DNA of 64,000 nucleotides from Phorcus lineatus (taxonomy: Eukaryota; Mollusca; Gastropoda; Trochida; Trochidae). Every line of letters starts with the position of its first letter. Position 1 is the stretch's first letter. A program made the position numbers and the translations under genes. The notes beneath the pieces are model-generated. The model was not told the DNA's origin. It saw only the letters and a program-made list of their open reading frames with translations, and did no database searches. The stretch is from NCBI GenBank assembly GCA_921293015.1, contig OV121098.1:16392161-16456160 (forward strand). The letters run 5' to 3'. Shown one piece after another: positions 22,049 through 34,905 of this stretch.

Positions 22049-22521
22049 GGAAGACGAGGAATTCTATGGATTATCAACTTCTTTATTGTTCTGATAGCGG
22101 CGTTACAGTATAAGAACAATAAAGAAGTTGATAATCCATAATGAAAGAGCATGGTGGTGTAGTGGTTAGAGTTGGCCTCTCACGCCAATGACCCGGGTTC
22201 GAATCCAGTTGGAGACACCAAAAATTTGTGACCTGGGCTTAACACTGTGTTGTGTCCTTGGGCAAGGCACTTCATCCACATTGCACTCAGTCCACCCAGC
22301 TGTACAATTGGGTACCTGAATGGATGTACAGACCTATATAGTCGCTAGAAGCGCTCTGTAGCTGCATCGAAAGTGCAATTCCCTCAGGGTAATAATGTAC
22401 ATTGTACCGCCAGTGAGCAGTCCTGAATTGGATATTAGGCGTGAAAATTATCATTATTATTATTATTAAAATTCCTCGTCTTCCTTAAACTGACAACTTC
22501 TAGAATGCCACTCAAACAGCT
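22049..22521. mobile_element. Foldback family E, interrupted by a SINE
   Basis: The outer arms GGAAGACGAGGAATT (from 22049) and AATTCCTCGTCTTCC (to 22484) pair. The inner hairpin 22069-22141 has near-perfect arms, TGGATTATCAACTTCTTTAT and its complement. The 3' flank GACAACTTCTAGAATGCCAC is shared with the 16 kb copy. The right arm is split by a SINE at 22146-22468, so the foldback was there first. The inner loop is shorter than at 16 kb and includes AGCGGCGTTACAG. Confidence 0.8.
22146..22468 (+). mobile_element. tRNA-Glu(CTC)-like SINE, full length
   Basis: The head has an A box, TGGTGTAGTGG (22155-22165), and a perfect B box, GGTTCGAATCC (22196-22206), 41 nt apart as in a tRNA. Between them a 5-bp stem, TTGGC and GCCAA, encloses the loop CTCTCAC, whose central CTC and general wording match tRNA-Glu(CTC). 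The body carries GTGTCCTTGGGCAAGGCACT, a conserved word I associate with V-type or related SINE core domains. The 3' end is a short ATT repeat. It is inserted in the foldback at 22049. A clear target-site duplication was not resolved. A decayed relative lies at 13052 on minus. Confidence 0.9.
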
Positions 22522-25500
22522 CATATATATATATGTTAATAGTATAACAAGATTTAATTCATTGCAATGAGTTCTATTTCAAGCCATTTCATTAAATGGT
22601 CCTTAGGGTACGTCCTTAATGCATTGAATATGCTATTTTATAAGTTTTAAAAATCTTAAGCTAGTTTGATTTCAGTCCTTGGATAGTCAAATGCAGCCTT
22701 ACGCTTGCAATTTTTTAGACATTTTATATTTTTTTTAAAAACATTAAATCAACTACATACCAGACCTATCTCTCGCTTCTAATCTGAAATAGCTGAAATA
22801 CTAACTGACCATGTAAATGAAATATGCTGTCCTTTTTTTTATTGTCTACACAAGCAGAGAATGAAAAATATAAATAAGTGTTTTCAAAGTGATAGATGCC
22901 TTTCATGGTTTCAAATAGTTTTCACAATTAGAGAAGAACTCGGAATTTCTTTCGGAAACCGTGTCATTGAGATAAAAAAAAATAAAAGTCAATAGGCATT
23001 TTGTAAAATTAATTTTTTGTAAACTGACTTTTAGAATATCATCTTTTTAAATCATGGACATCAGATATGGTTGATGTTAAAAATATGTAACTGTCTGATG
23101 TCAGAAGTTTTTGTCTACCAAGTGAAGTGCTCTGCTTTGATGTTTATAGGAGTGTCATATTACTTGGAAATTCATCGGAATTTTTTTTAAACAAAATTTT
23201 ATCATCCACAAATGAAGCCAGAGGGGAATATTGTTATCCATATGTACCTAAAGAGGTACAAAACTGACTTGCAAAATTAACTACTCGCAGTTTTGGATCT
23301 ATCTTTCTGAAACTTTCTCTGGATATATACGTCCGTGATGCCCTTATTGAATTTTGTGTCCAGAGATATGTCTCTTGACTTAGAGCCATATAGTGTTTAA
23401 GATTATATATAAGGGATGCACAAATACAAGTTTAGGTTAGTTGCGATATAGTTTTCAAAGTTATGGCTCTGGATTTAGAGCTTATATCTTATCACTCTTT
23501 TTGAATTTCAACTAACTTCCTACAAACACCTTGTTTTGAAGGTAAAGTGTGAACAATAGTTGAGGAATGTTGTGCTCTAAGGATCTAGTTTTCTATATTG
23601 TCGCTGTAAAGTAACAAATATGGCGCTCAAAGGGTTCAGCATCGAGAGTTTGAGATTTAATTTTGTTCAGAATAGAATGAATAATGAACGGAAACATATG
23701 TTTAAATTTTTGAACATTTTGCAATTGAAGAAAGTGATCCTCACTAGATGATACGGTGATCTCACAATATGATACATATCCCGATATCTGAAAATGATGT
23801 GATTGGTTACACCGATTATTCCCTTATTCGAAGTTTTTACTCTACACAAAATTCAGTTTAATGAAAACCTTGATTTTGAGTTAAAATGAACTATTCTAAT
23901 AGTTATAAATCATTGTACAGACATTATTTCACTATATGTTAGAAGAATGGTATGTATAAGAATAAGTTTAATGAAAATCAATACCAAAAAATATGATCAA
24001 ATTTATTCATAAGTGATATTCATCATATCAATTTAAGAAGTAACTTTAATTCTGCAGTCTAATAGCAGCACAGAGCCTAGCTGTTATCAAGTAGAACCAT
24101 TAGCACAACCCCCACCCAAATCTACCTTCCTTTCCTGGAGAGTTACATTCCAAGCTTAAGTACTATCTCCTGACAACTAGTTCAAGTGCATAATGTTGAG
24201 AGGAGACCTTATCTGACTAAAGGTCCTCTTTGGTGGCAGATTACAGCCCCAACTCAAGAAGGGACTTCAAAGTGGCGTCAAACGGCGACATTCCAGTCGA
24301 GAGAATGTGAACTTGCCATTAGTAAACTGTGAACGATGTGTTTGTTTTGTAGGTTTCATAGCTTATTGTTAGCATTATTCTTGACATATCAGTCTGAGCA
24401 AACGTATAATCCTGAGTTAACAAAGCCTGTAGTTTGTTGTAGAAAAACGGTAGGACTCTCTGATTGTTTATAAGGTAAGAGGTTTATAGTGTGTGCTTTG
24501 TAGATCAAGAGCATAACAAAGTACTTGAAATATGGAGATCTTTTTAATTTGAAAATGTGAGAAGAATTTTAATTTGGCTATGGTGAAATAATAAAAAACA
24601 TTTACCCTATATCCAAACATTAATGATCTTAACTTCATTTTCAAATTGAAACATTTTGTATAATTAATCTGAGCATGCATGCATATTTATTGTTATCATG
24701 CAATGAGTTTTCTAGGAAAAAATAAGTTCTCATGATTTTCTTTCTATTTAGATACTTAAACATTCATAAAAAAGCTGCAAAATAAACAAATATAAGAATT
24801 AAATGCTGGATCAATAAATTTTCATTTGGTACTTTGGTACAGATTTATGAAGTAGTTTTATGCTGAAAAAGTTGATATTATATTCATGTGTTAACTTCTT
24901 TAATCGAAATTTTTTTTTTTTTTATTGTAATCACTATTTTAATTTATGAAATAAGCGTGAAGAATTTTGCTTATGAAGTTCAAATGTGCTGAAGAAAATA
25001 CTTGTGTGAAATGCAACAACATAATGTGGCAACAAAATTTGATCACCTATCACCCAATCCTAATTTATGAAACATCCATGAAGTGTTTTTGCTATCAATT
25101 TCAATAGAGACCAACAAAGGAGTTGTGTGATATTTCAAGTCATTGTTATTTGTTCATGTCTTTGCTCTCATAAAAATATGAATTATGGGTCGTCAATTGC
25201 CAATATGGCCTCCTTTGAACACCAGCCTCTGAAGTGAACAATATTGTGTTTAGCGTGTGTATTAGAAATTCCATATTAAGTTTCTTGGAAGTTCTAGATG
25301 AAACATTTCCAATTAGGCCGGAAACTGATATATAGTATAAGGTAATGTTTTTACACCTCATGTTTGGCTTACTATTATATTCATGCTGAGAAAAACTCAA
25401 TTGTAGTTATGCTGTAGACCGAAATAGTGCTAATTATGAAGATTAGTTACACATTTTAAGGAAAAACAAACCTTACTGGGTTGTTGATGTCACATAATCC

Positions 25501-25734
25501 TTGACCTTTCTGTAAGTAGAAACTTTAACGATTTTTCATTTTCATAAAATTTTGGTTTAATTACAAAAAACAGTATTAATTTTAACTTTTGAAAATATTT
25601 AATTAAATTTCATCTTTTTAAGAAGAAATATGAAACTTTGTTGATTTAAAAAAGATACCTTTATGTTAATGTTAGGGCACGAACAGTGAAGTTCAAGTCT
25701 TCAAAAGGCATTTATAAATAGATTACACAAAAAA
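22522..25734. other. Unique AT-rich DNA, no supported gene
   Basis: One GC-richer block (24055-24320) is listed separately. All frames are short and lack motifs. Confidence 0.4.
24055..24320. promoter_or_regulatory. GC-richer block, candidate regulatory element
   Basis: It contains GCGACATTCCAG (TEAD-like ACATTCC), AGGTCCTCTTTGG, CCTTATCTGACTAAAGG and a small inverted pair (GAGGAGACCTT with AAAGGTCCTC, 24209-24239). There is no long frame. The evidence is composition and motif words only. Confidence 0.2.
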
Positions 25735-25736
25735 TA

Positions 25737-25888
25737 AGATTTTCTGTATAGCAACGTTCTTTATTGTGAACATACATGACATAAATTATCTAAATGTTAA
25801 GTTGTTATGATATTGAAAATGCAATATTTTCTGGATAATAGAGTTCTTTATTGTGAAATATTAAAAAAAGTTGTTATCCAGAAAATCT
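25737..25888. mobile_element. TA-flanked MITE, mariner-like termini
   Basis: Ends AGATTTTCTGTATAGCAAC and GTTGTTATCCAGAAAATCT form a terminal inverted repeat of about 19-20 bp. TA dinucleotides lie directly outside both ends (25735-25736, 25889-25890), as expected for Tc1/mariner-type target duplication. Internally a second copy of the end, ATTTTCTGGATAA (25826), makes the right 62 bp a hairpin by itself. GTTCTTTATTGTGAA occurs twice as a direct repeat. At 152 bp it is non-autonomous. TTCTTTATTGT is also shared with foldback family E. Confidence 0.75.
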
Positions 25889-27344
25889 TACATTTTTTGA
25901 TATTGTGAAATTTGTTGGACATTCTTGCACAGGTGAAAACTTCATAAATTCAAACAATAGAAAAACAATAGCATATCATATGACATAAAATTTCCTTTGA
26001 TAACTATTATATAATAATATAATAATAATATTTATATTATATAAATAACATGTGTTGGTAAAGAATTTCTAAATCATGAGAAATCAACTGTTTACACAAG
26101 GTAACAAGGACATTACAACATTGCGATATTATAAACTTCTGTTATGACTACTTCATGAACGAAATTGGAAGTCCTATCCGTCGTTTCTTTGTTATTATCC
26201 ATTGTCTGCTTCTAGAAAGTAAGTTAACTATGTACTGTAAGTAATTGAAAATAATATGACGAGCATCAAAGATAATGAAGCAAAATCCTACCATTATCTT
26301 CCTGCAAAAATTATTTCCGATAATTGTTTTTGTTAACAAATGTCAATTTCTAGAAAAAAGTCAATAATGATTTATTTTAATAAGGTTATCATCTGAGGTA
26401 GTTAACTAAAGAAAAATTATGTTCTTATCCTAACATTAATTATCGCCCATTATTATATTTTGTTAATTACATCGAACACTTAAGTGCATTGGCGCCAATA
26501 TTGACATAATTGCATGCGGTGTTTACTTATAGTTGATAAGGAGAGGTAATGTAATAATCAGCTAATAATCAATCAATGCATTATAATTTTCCCTAAAAAA
26601 ATAAATATTCTGTGAATGAGCACATCTCTAATTTATCCTGGCATGTTAATTGTGAATAATGTTGTGCCTATGGATTAAAAAAACTCTGTACAATTATCAA
26701 CACGCAAGTATAAGATAAAAGTGCGTAAACTCTCAATTCATTTAAGTTGGAAGGTTGGTTAAATTATTTTGCATTTTTAAGAAAATAAAAACAATCTGTT
26801 AACTTAAAATGTATTAATGTAACAAAATGTGAATATTTCACAATTTTAAACAATAGAAATGTTCCTAAAATTCTATATATGAAGAAAACAGAGGGGTATC
26901 AGATGTAAAAGAAATAATACGATGAAAAGATTTTAATAAATATTTTAAGCTGCATTTAGATTTAATGAAAATAGATGCAATTTATTAGAATAAGACTGTA
27001 CATACACAAGGTACTATTGTTTTATATGTATGAAATGCATTTATAAATTTTCATTCTCCAGTTTTGAAGTTAAGAAAGAATTCACTTATCTGCAATACCT
27101 CTCCCTAAAGATGACATGTAAGTACAATGATCGGATCTGTCCATGTGATTATGTACAGGCTCAAGGGTTTACGAGTAGATATGAGTTTTAAGGCTTCTCT
27201 ATAAAAAGGATTGGAGGGAATTAACTTCTCTCACCCCCAGTGAAGCGAGACAATCTGCTATCTGTCCCTCTATCCCCTGGACTTAACAGTCTCCTGGATT
27301 TAACTTGTAATCCTTACCCCCCAGTAGCACATCTTGTCACCTAA
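25889..27344. other. Unique AT-rich DNA, no supported gene
   Basis: Includes an AT-only palindromic stretch at about 26006-26046 (TTATATAATAATA with TATTATATAA) and the 12-bp palindrome ATTGGCGCCAAT at 26488-26499. No gene. Confidence 0.4.
26488..26499. other. ATTGGCGCCAAT palindrome
   Basis: A perfect 12-bp palindrome that is conspicuously GC-rich for its surroundings. It resembles E2F or NF1 half-sites (TTGGCGCC). Function not shown. Confidence 0.3.
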
Positions 27345-28235
27345 CCCTTTCTTCCGATATATTACCTTCCCCCCTTCCAACATATTACCCTTCCTCTCCA
27401 TCATATTACCCTTCCCCCTTCAAACATATTACCCTTCCCCTTCCAACATATTACCCTTCCCCCTTCCAACATATAACTCTCCCTCTCCACACCTTACCAT
27501 TCCCCTCCTCACCTTAATTACCATTCCCCTCCAACATATTACCCTTCCCCCTTCCAACATATTACTCTTCCCCTCCACACTTTACCCTTCCCCTCCAATA
27601 TATAACCCTTTCCCTCCAACATATTACCCTTCCCCTCCAACATATTACCCTTCCCCTCCAACATATTACTCTTCCCCTCCACACTTTACCCTTCCCCTCC
27701 AATATATAACCCTTTCCCTCCAACATATTACCCTTCCGCCTTCCAACATATTACCCTTTCCCTCCAACATATTACCCTTCCCCTCCAACATATTACCCTT
27801 TCCCTCCAAAATATTACCCTTCCTCTCCACACTTTTCCCTTCCCCTCCACACTTTACCCTTCCTCTCCAACATACTATCCTTCCCTTCAAACGCATTACC
27901 TTTCCCCTCCAACATATTACCGTTTCCCTCCCCCACCTCACCCTGTCACTCCCACACCTTACCCTTCCCCGCCACACCTTAACCCTTCCCTCCCACACCT
28001 TACCCCACCGTTTCCCGCCCACACCTTACCCTTCCCCGCCACACCTTACCCCACTGTTTCCCTCCCACACCTTACCCCGACCCTCCCACACCTTACCCCG
28101 ACCCTATCTCCCACACCTTACCCCACCGTTTCCCTCCCACACCTTACCCTTTCTCTCCCACACCTTACCCCTTCCCTCTCTCACTTTACCCTTCTCTCCA
28201 TACGCCTTACCCTGACCCTCTCACACCTAAAACTT
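27345..28235. repeat. Polypyrimidine minisatellite, roughly 21-bp unit
   Basis: About 890 bp is almost entirely C and T on plus, with A/T spacers. The first part (to about 27925) repeats CCTTCCCCTCCAACATATTA. The second part switches to a CACACCTTACCC unit. Because 21 is divisible by three, a 293-codon frame (27334-28215) stays open and gives Asn-Ile-Leu-Pro-Phe-Pro-Ser repeats. The complement is also open for 118 codons. I read both frames as by-products. The purine strand has runs of three to four G at short spacing, so quadruplex or triplex formation is plausible. Confidence 0.85.
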
Positions 28236-31200
28236 GTGCGTGAAGTCACTTGTATATATTTCTCACCTTATCCTCTTTAAGGAGAACCTCAATATATATA
28301 TATGTTTTAGGTCTGTAAATCATTTAACAGAAAAACATGACGAGTTTTTGTGATAGTTCGAAATTATAAGCAATAGACCAATTACAATTTGTGGATTAAA
28401 CCATATTTGATTGAAAAGTAGTTCGTTGTTGTATGAACCTTGCCACTTAACTAACTATTTCAGGTTTACAAGATTATTATTATTTTCCTTATGAATATTA
28501 AAATGATCTTAAGATTGTTTGTGATTGTTCTCAGGGGATCTATTCAAAAGGTGATAAACAAAATCTTATAAAATTATTTTTTTACATCAAGATGAGGAAT
28601 ACTTTGTTATTTATTTGAAAAGAGCTAACAAGTTATCATGAAACCAGGATATCTTCTTTAAAGTAAAATTGTTCAAAAAGAATGTGGTATCAATGAATTA
28701 CACTTTTCCCAATACTGGTTTCATTTCTTGTTGATACGAAAACACAGGTGGCTGTTATCTGTGTACGTCAATTTCAGACAACTTTCCACAATAAAGTCAG
28801 AAATGAGAAAGAGATTAATTAAAAAGCCATACATCAAAGGCAATATAAGCATTAAAAGCCTATATTTAATCCCAAGATAATCTTAGATTCAACATGTTCA
28901 GGTGTCGATATCTTGTATAATTCACTTGACGATGACGAAAGGTGGGAGGTATTTCACTGATATCACACCTCTTGTGTATATTGCAGTGTGTTATTGACGT
29001 ATATATCCTACATTCCTGTCATACCTATAAACATTCTTATCTGAATGTGGCGACTCAAGAGAACTTTAGAAGACTTCTGACGATGTCTGTGTTTTTGTAT
29101 TTGATAGTTTGGTGTTATAAACAAAAATCCTCAAGTTATTAAAGATATGTGTTTAAAACAACGTAATCCTGTCATTCTAAAAATTTTAACACTTAAAATT
29201 CAAGGCTCAATAGGCATGTTCGTATTACTTTAATTCATCTTTAGATCTGATGAGAGGAAGTCTTAGTTTTGACTAAATTATTCATACGCTGATAAACAGT
29301 GCGATGAAAACAGTCTTCCATTTTAAATGTCCAAGTTGGTTTTCAAGAGCCATACAGTTGTCATTTTTGACTGTCATCAATGGATTTGAAATGTAGATTT
29401 TAAAAATTTTTTTTGACTAAATATTTTTTACTTTTATAATGATTAATAATACGTTAATAATTTCATATATGTTTGTATCTCATCTTTATTTACTCCTGTA
29501 TTTTTAGTACCTTTATGTATTCCTTACTATTTATACATTTCTTCGTGATCATGCGGATATGAATATGTAAATTGACAAATGTATTGAAACAAATTTTTAT
29601 AAAAAATGGGTCATATCTTAGAAAAAAAGCAAAATATTTCAAAATTCAAAAAAAGATGTTTTAGTTTCAAACCTAACGATAAAGTATAGCAAGAAATTAT
29701 CTATATCAAAATAGAATTGACATATATAGAAAAAATTTAAATAATCTTTTATGACATAAAAATGATACTTGGACCCAGGTTGACGCATATGGTTCAAGGC
29801 AAGGTGTTTTCCCCGGTGAATAGGTGAACCTTCCCTTTTTCATATCTGATGTTTTATCATTAAAAATTCTATTGATATTGTATTATTTGCCAATGGCAAA
29901 ATTAAAACTCGACGACTTGTATATCAATTAAAAAGATAGGATTTTTCATAGCCAGGAGGCCAAGTGATTACATATTGGAGATATGAGGTGGCTGAAATAA
30001 ATTAAAAGTTATAAAAATTAACATCAATTTCTAATCATGACTTTAATATTGTGTAATAGAATATCTGGTTCAAGATATTAAGAATTGTAGTTGAAAGTTC
30101 CCATAAAATGTCCTTAAAAGTGAATTTTTTGCGGCTTGAATGAAACCACGGCCTAAGGCCATAGTACATATTGAAATTTCTGGAATTCATCCTCAAATAA
30201 TGAAAATGTAATGAAGATGTTTCACGCATGACCGCATTTAATTTCTTACAACTTGGTAAGAAATGATTTGGTTGTGAGATGTGAATTTAAATGAGGTGAC
30301 GACCTACGCTGGAATTGCATCTCATCGAGTGAGTTATATATTATTGAAGACAAATTTGGCTTATCTTTTTCCGAGAGTAACATGATTAGTTGATTAAGTC
30401 TGGTTTTGCTTATGAGATGGTCACGTTCAAAGGATTCCATGATATAGGGCGAGATTGTAAAAAATATTTTTTCATTCATTAAATATTCTCATGAAATTGG
30501 ATGCAATTTCAATGAAATTTTTCAAATTTTTATCATCAGTCTTGTAAAGGAAAATTAGATTTCTTTGAAGAATAGAAAACAGGGAGACAAATTAAAATCT
30601 TAATTTGAATAATGAATATTTTGAGGGATAATTTACTACAAGTGATATTTCTCAATTAAAATAAAAACGGGATACAAGATTTATGAATTATTTTGTATTT
30701 TACATTACTGACTTAATTTCTCGTAAAGTATAGAAAAATATCATTCTTTAAATTAAATTATTGCCCCTAGGCTCCATATTGGCTGTTCACATAGATTTCC
30801 GCTGAAGTTCAATTTAAGTAAGAACTTGAATAATCAAACTGAATGAAAATATGAAGAGAATGATATTTTCTCATAAAAATAGTTTAGATTTTTAGATTTG
30901 TCAACTTTCATGTTGTTTTTTTTTTTACCAATGTCCTATTTCAATTGATTGAATGGGCTTATCAATATGTGCTTAAGAAAAAATAAGAGATGTTCATAGT
31001 AAGAGAGGATTGATTTTTGAAAATAAAAATATAAAAAGCAAAACACTACTTTCAATCAACGTTATGAATTTAACTTGGTAATTTTTTAAATTTGACATTA
31101 TTCAAGACTAACTCGAATGTGCTTGCTAAACTAGTTTTGTGTCTAATAAATATTGAAGATAAATGACGTCCAGATTATTTATTAACAAATTATTTTTTAG

Positions 31201-32499
31201 AAATGTATTCGTAAAGTATTAATTTAAGAAAAATGACCTTCATTTTTTTTAAATTTTCAATTTTAATATATGGGGCGTAATATGATATTAACCTGCTATA
31301 TTTAAATTTATGAGATTGAAGTTTTTTAAAAATAATAGTTTTCAGAGAACTCACAATGAGTATTGAAAGTAGTTAAACTCAGCAATACTATAGACGTCAT
31401 TAAAAGAAAAAACTCTTTTACGGCACATATACGTATCATGTTGTAGATGAAAAAACAATGATTGTTTCTGCAGAAAAGGGCGTGGCGAGCAGATAAGTAA
31501 AGTTTGTTTGTGAAAAAGTAAAATGAGATATACAAGGGGTCTTCAATTGTAGTAGGATGTTGTGCCGAAAGTAAAATGCTTTGATGGAAATTCTCGTTGA
31601 GGGACGAGTCAGTTCGAATGATTTCCCTTAACACAGACCCGTTTGTTTGCACTTTCCTTATCTATGTGCAGAAAAAAATCTAGAAAACATACCGGAATAT
31701 GGCAAGAGAAAATAGATCCCCTAATTGTTTGCCAATGTTTGATGTTCCAAGAGGACTTTTTGTCGGGTTGAGGTTCTTTTTGCTACGAGACTATCTGATG
31801 CAGGAGTGATACTTGTTTAGTCTGACATGCGTTTTTTTATATGATGTTTATAAAAAATTAGTCAAATATCTGTAATTGATTTGTTGTGTTAAACCATGAA
31901 TGTTGCGCAGTAATCAATATGCTACTATAATATTCCACTTTGTCTTCCTTTCTGTCTGAAAAAATTCAAGAAGTTCTAAATGTCAATTTACAAAGAAATT
32001 TTGACATGTTTGTGAGTGATAATAAACATTGTAAGTTTGTAATGGTTACTTATTGGTATACTTATGAGAATATTCATGTCATTTTTTATAAAATATGTTT
32101 ATGATGGCCAGTATAACCTGTATTAAGATTTGTAATTGGTAAAATGATAGAATGAATGAATATTCACCTCTGATATGGATTAATTAAAAAAATGTCATTT
32201 TAACATTTTTAAGTTCAGAATCTTATTAAAATAATTTTATATTTGTAAAAAACAATCATCATAAATATAAAAACACAATTGGATTTTTTCACAAAAAGTG
32301 TCACACGTTTTTGGAGGTATATAAAAAGGTTAGTCAAATAAAACGCCAATTAAGCAGATCCCACATAAGATTTATGTAAATGTAAAACATTATTTCATGT
32401 TTTTAAATTTTCAAGGATTTTACCTAATTAGGTAACTAATATGAAACATGAGGGGAAATTAAAAAAATCAATTTGAAAGGGTTATTAAAAAACGTGGGA
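28236..32499. other. Long AT-rich single-copy stretch, no supported gene
   Basis: No repeat, tRNA-like box or convincing exon was found. The longest frame, minus 31326-31652 (108 codons), has no recognisable motif and is not flanked by convincing splice sites. Confidence 0.45.
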
Positions 32500-33300
32500 G
32501 AAGTAAAAACTACTCAATTCAGTAAGGAAACCTACAGGAACTAGATGAAATACGAATTCCTGCCTTTGGCGCTCACATTTCATTCTGAGAATAATGGTTT
32601 TAGACGGTTCCAACCCGGACAAACAGTTTCACAATCTGATAAGCTATGACAGCAGTACCATCGCTAATTGCTAGGTGAAAACCTCGCTCATTTCAATGCA
32701 TGGAGTTTTTACGAAAACAAATATGGTCCTGACGCTTGTGGCATATCGTGATAAGAAATATATTCCCTTTTATTGACAAGCTCAGATCTGCGTAGAATGT
32801 GTGTTTGTTTCACCACCCCTCTCGTTCAATATACGTATTTTGCCAGTGGGTAACATGGCATGCTTTACTCTCATTGGTCGAGGATTAAGTTAAAAAACGG
32901 GCGTATTGCTGGATGGGTGGAAATCGAAGAACAGTGCCTTAAGGGGTTCCATCTTGCAAAGCGCTGACAAGCACTGTGAGGAGTTTATAAAAGCATGCGG
33001 GATGAACAATACCAGATCAATTCCTGGGTTTGAAATAAACGCTGAAAGACTGCGCCAATCTTTCCAGTTTTGCTACATTATCAGCGGTGTTATTGTCGTG
33101 AAAATCAATTCCCTTGAGTTGTTTGAATGTTAAGTAATGGAAAAACAGGAAAAGACAACTTGGGAAAATATTTATATGGGACGTGTTGTCAAGTTGAGCT
33201 ACGTCTTTGTGACAAGGGTTAATTGTTATTGTGTTCGGTTGACTTTAAGATAACTCCCCGGGACAATCAAAAACCCCATGGATTATCGTGGATGGTATTT
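32500..33300. other. GC-richer block with an ambiguous open frame
   Basis: This block differs from the AT-rich flanks. A plus frame open from 32894 to the stop at 33133 reads through SADKHCEEFIKACG and later FEINAERLRQSF. Its first ATG is at 33001. A TATAAAAG word lies at 32986-32993 with an inverted CCAAT (ATTGG) at 32873-32877. The TATA-like word lies inside the frame and too close to the ATG to be its promoter in a simple way. It could be a decayed exon, a small ORF or a regulatory element. No family recognised. Confidence 0.15.
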
Positions 33301-34905
33301 TTTATCCAAACATCCTCTTTTCTTGATAAAATATAAACTCGAGTTTGAAGGGTTCAACCTTCAAGGAATAGTGGAGGTCATATACATATGTATAATTGTC
33401 GTTTATCTATATATGAACTCTGAGTATCTGCTCTGAAGATGAACTATGATATATTATGAATACACTTACTGATATATGATATATATGAAATACATTTCTC
33501 CCAAAGAGTGTTTAGTTGTAAAATGAAACAAAACTTATTTATGTAAACTAATTGTAAACCTGAACTAAGGAGCGAGAAAATGCCTAGTAAGGCGGTGCAA
33601 ATTAAATAATGGCGTTGTCCTCCAAAGTAATAATCTCTTTTGAATTAGACTATTAAATGAAATTGGATTACCGTCTAACAAAAAGTCTTTTTAATAGTGC
33701 ATTGTTTGAATATATCTTCAAATGTCAATGCTCAATATTACTCTCTAAGATTAAATATCAACTGAAATAACTATTGAATGAGTTTGCTTAAAAAGATAAA
33801 AATTTAAAAATGAATTTGTTTTTTAATATACACACTTGTCTAACTTTGTTTTCTTAAACGGAAAAATTAAATTATTTTCTTGTGCGTAAATGACTTCTCA
33901 GTTACTTAAAACTAGTTACCGGGTTAAATTGATAATTTGAATTAATTGAAATTCATAATGTTTATCATTTTCTCTATTCATAAAAAATTGGGGAATAATT
34001 CAATGTCAAGTCAATCAATTTCAAGTAAAATAAACAACATACCAATGTAATAGTAAACTTCATGAAAGCTAAATCAATCAATTCAAAAGTACTTCTCACA
34101 ATTACTAAAACAAAAGGATATAAGTTGAATGTATTAATTCAGAAACATTCAAATATATATACCAAAATGTCGCACCAAATCTTATACTGAAAACATTAAG
34201 GTCAAGAAAAGTTGAAAAACATTCATTTTTTGTCATAGGGATGCCTAAACAATTTGTGTACGGAATATTCTTAAAAATAATGACAATATCATATTCTTTG
34301 ATACATGAAAGGGTGCCATGTTTATACTTTTGTTGCCTGTGAAAAAGATCATTAATGAACTTTAGTTATGAACTGATAATTATGCGTTGACCTCGGGTCA
34401 AAACAGGGCCTGGATTTCTCATTTTGTGGGATTCTTGTGACATGTTCTCCATAATTTTTGCGATGGTAATGAAGATTTCAGATTTGAATGTTTTTTAGGG
34501 GCACGTGGTGTTTACAGTGCTACACATAATGAACTTCCAGGATGGAAATTATGGTTAAAAAGTTATTAAAAAATAATCCTTTCCCTCGTTTGAATACATA
34601 TGGAAATCTAATAAGGAGGGTCGCATTGCATCACATTTTTAATAGCTGTTTGATGAATATCAATGGCATTTTCATTCAGTTAGAAATTATCATCTTGGTT
34701 TGAAAATTTTCAGGATTCATAAATTTAGTTATGGTATTTTAAATAATTTCATCATAATTCAATTTAAATGTCATGGAATTTATGAAATAACAAAATTGAG
34801 GTTAAGATACTTGTTAATTTGACTCATGACTCTTTCTTGTATTAAATTAATGATTGTTTTCATGTTGCGTAATATAAAAAGATGACTGATTCGATCTGTG
34901 CAAAG
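33301..34905. other. Unique AT-rich DNA, nothing recognised
   Basis: AT-rich single-copy sequence up to the edge of the 18-bp minisatellite. Confidence 0.4.

Noticed and set aside
22146..22215. Possible functional tRNA-Glu gene
   Set aside because: Acceptor-stem pairing is absent and the sequence continues into a SINE body ending in an ATT repeat. A second copy exists at 13 kb.
27334..28215. 293-codon open frame, Pro/Leu/Tyr-rich
   Set aside because: It is a direct translation of a C/T-rich minisatellite with a unit divisible by three. The opposite strand is also open, and there is no signal, domain or splice context.
32986..32993. TATAAAAG as a gene promoter
   Set aside because: It lies inside an open frame with no convincing start or initiator at the right distance. 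A TATA word is expected by chance in AT-rich DNA.
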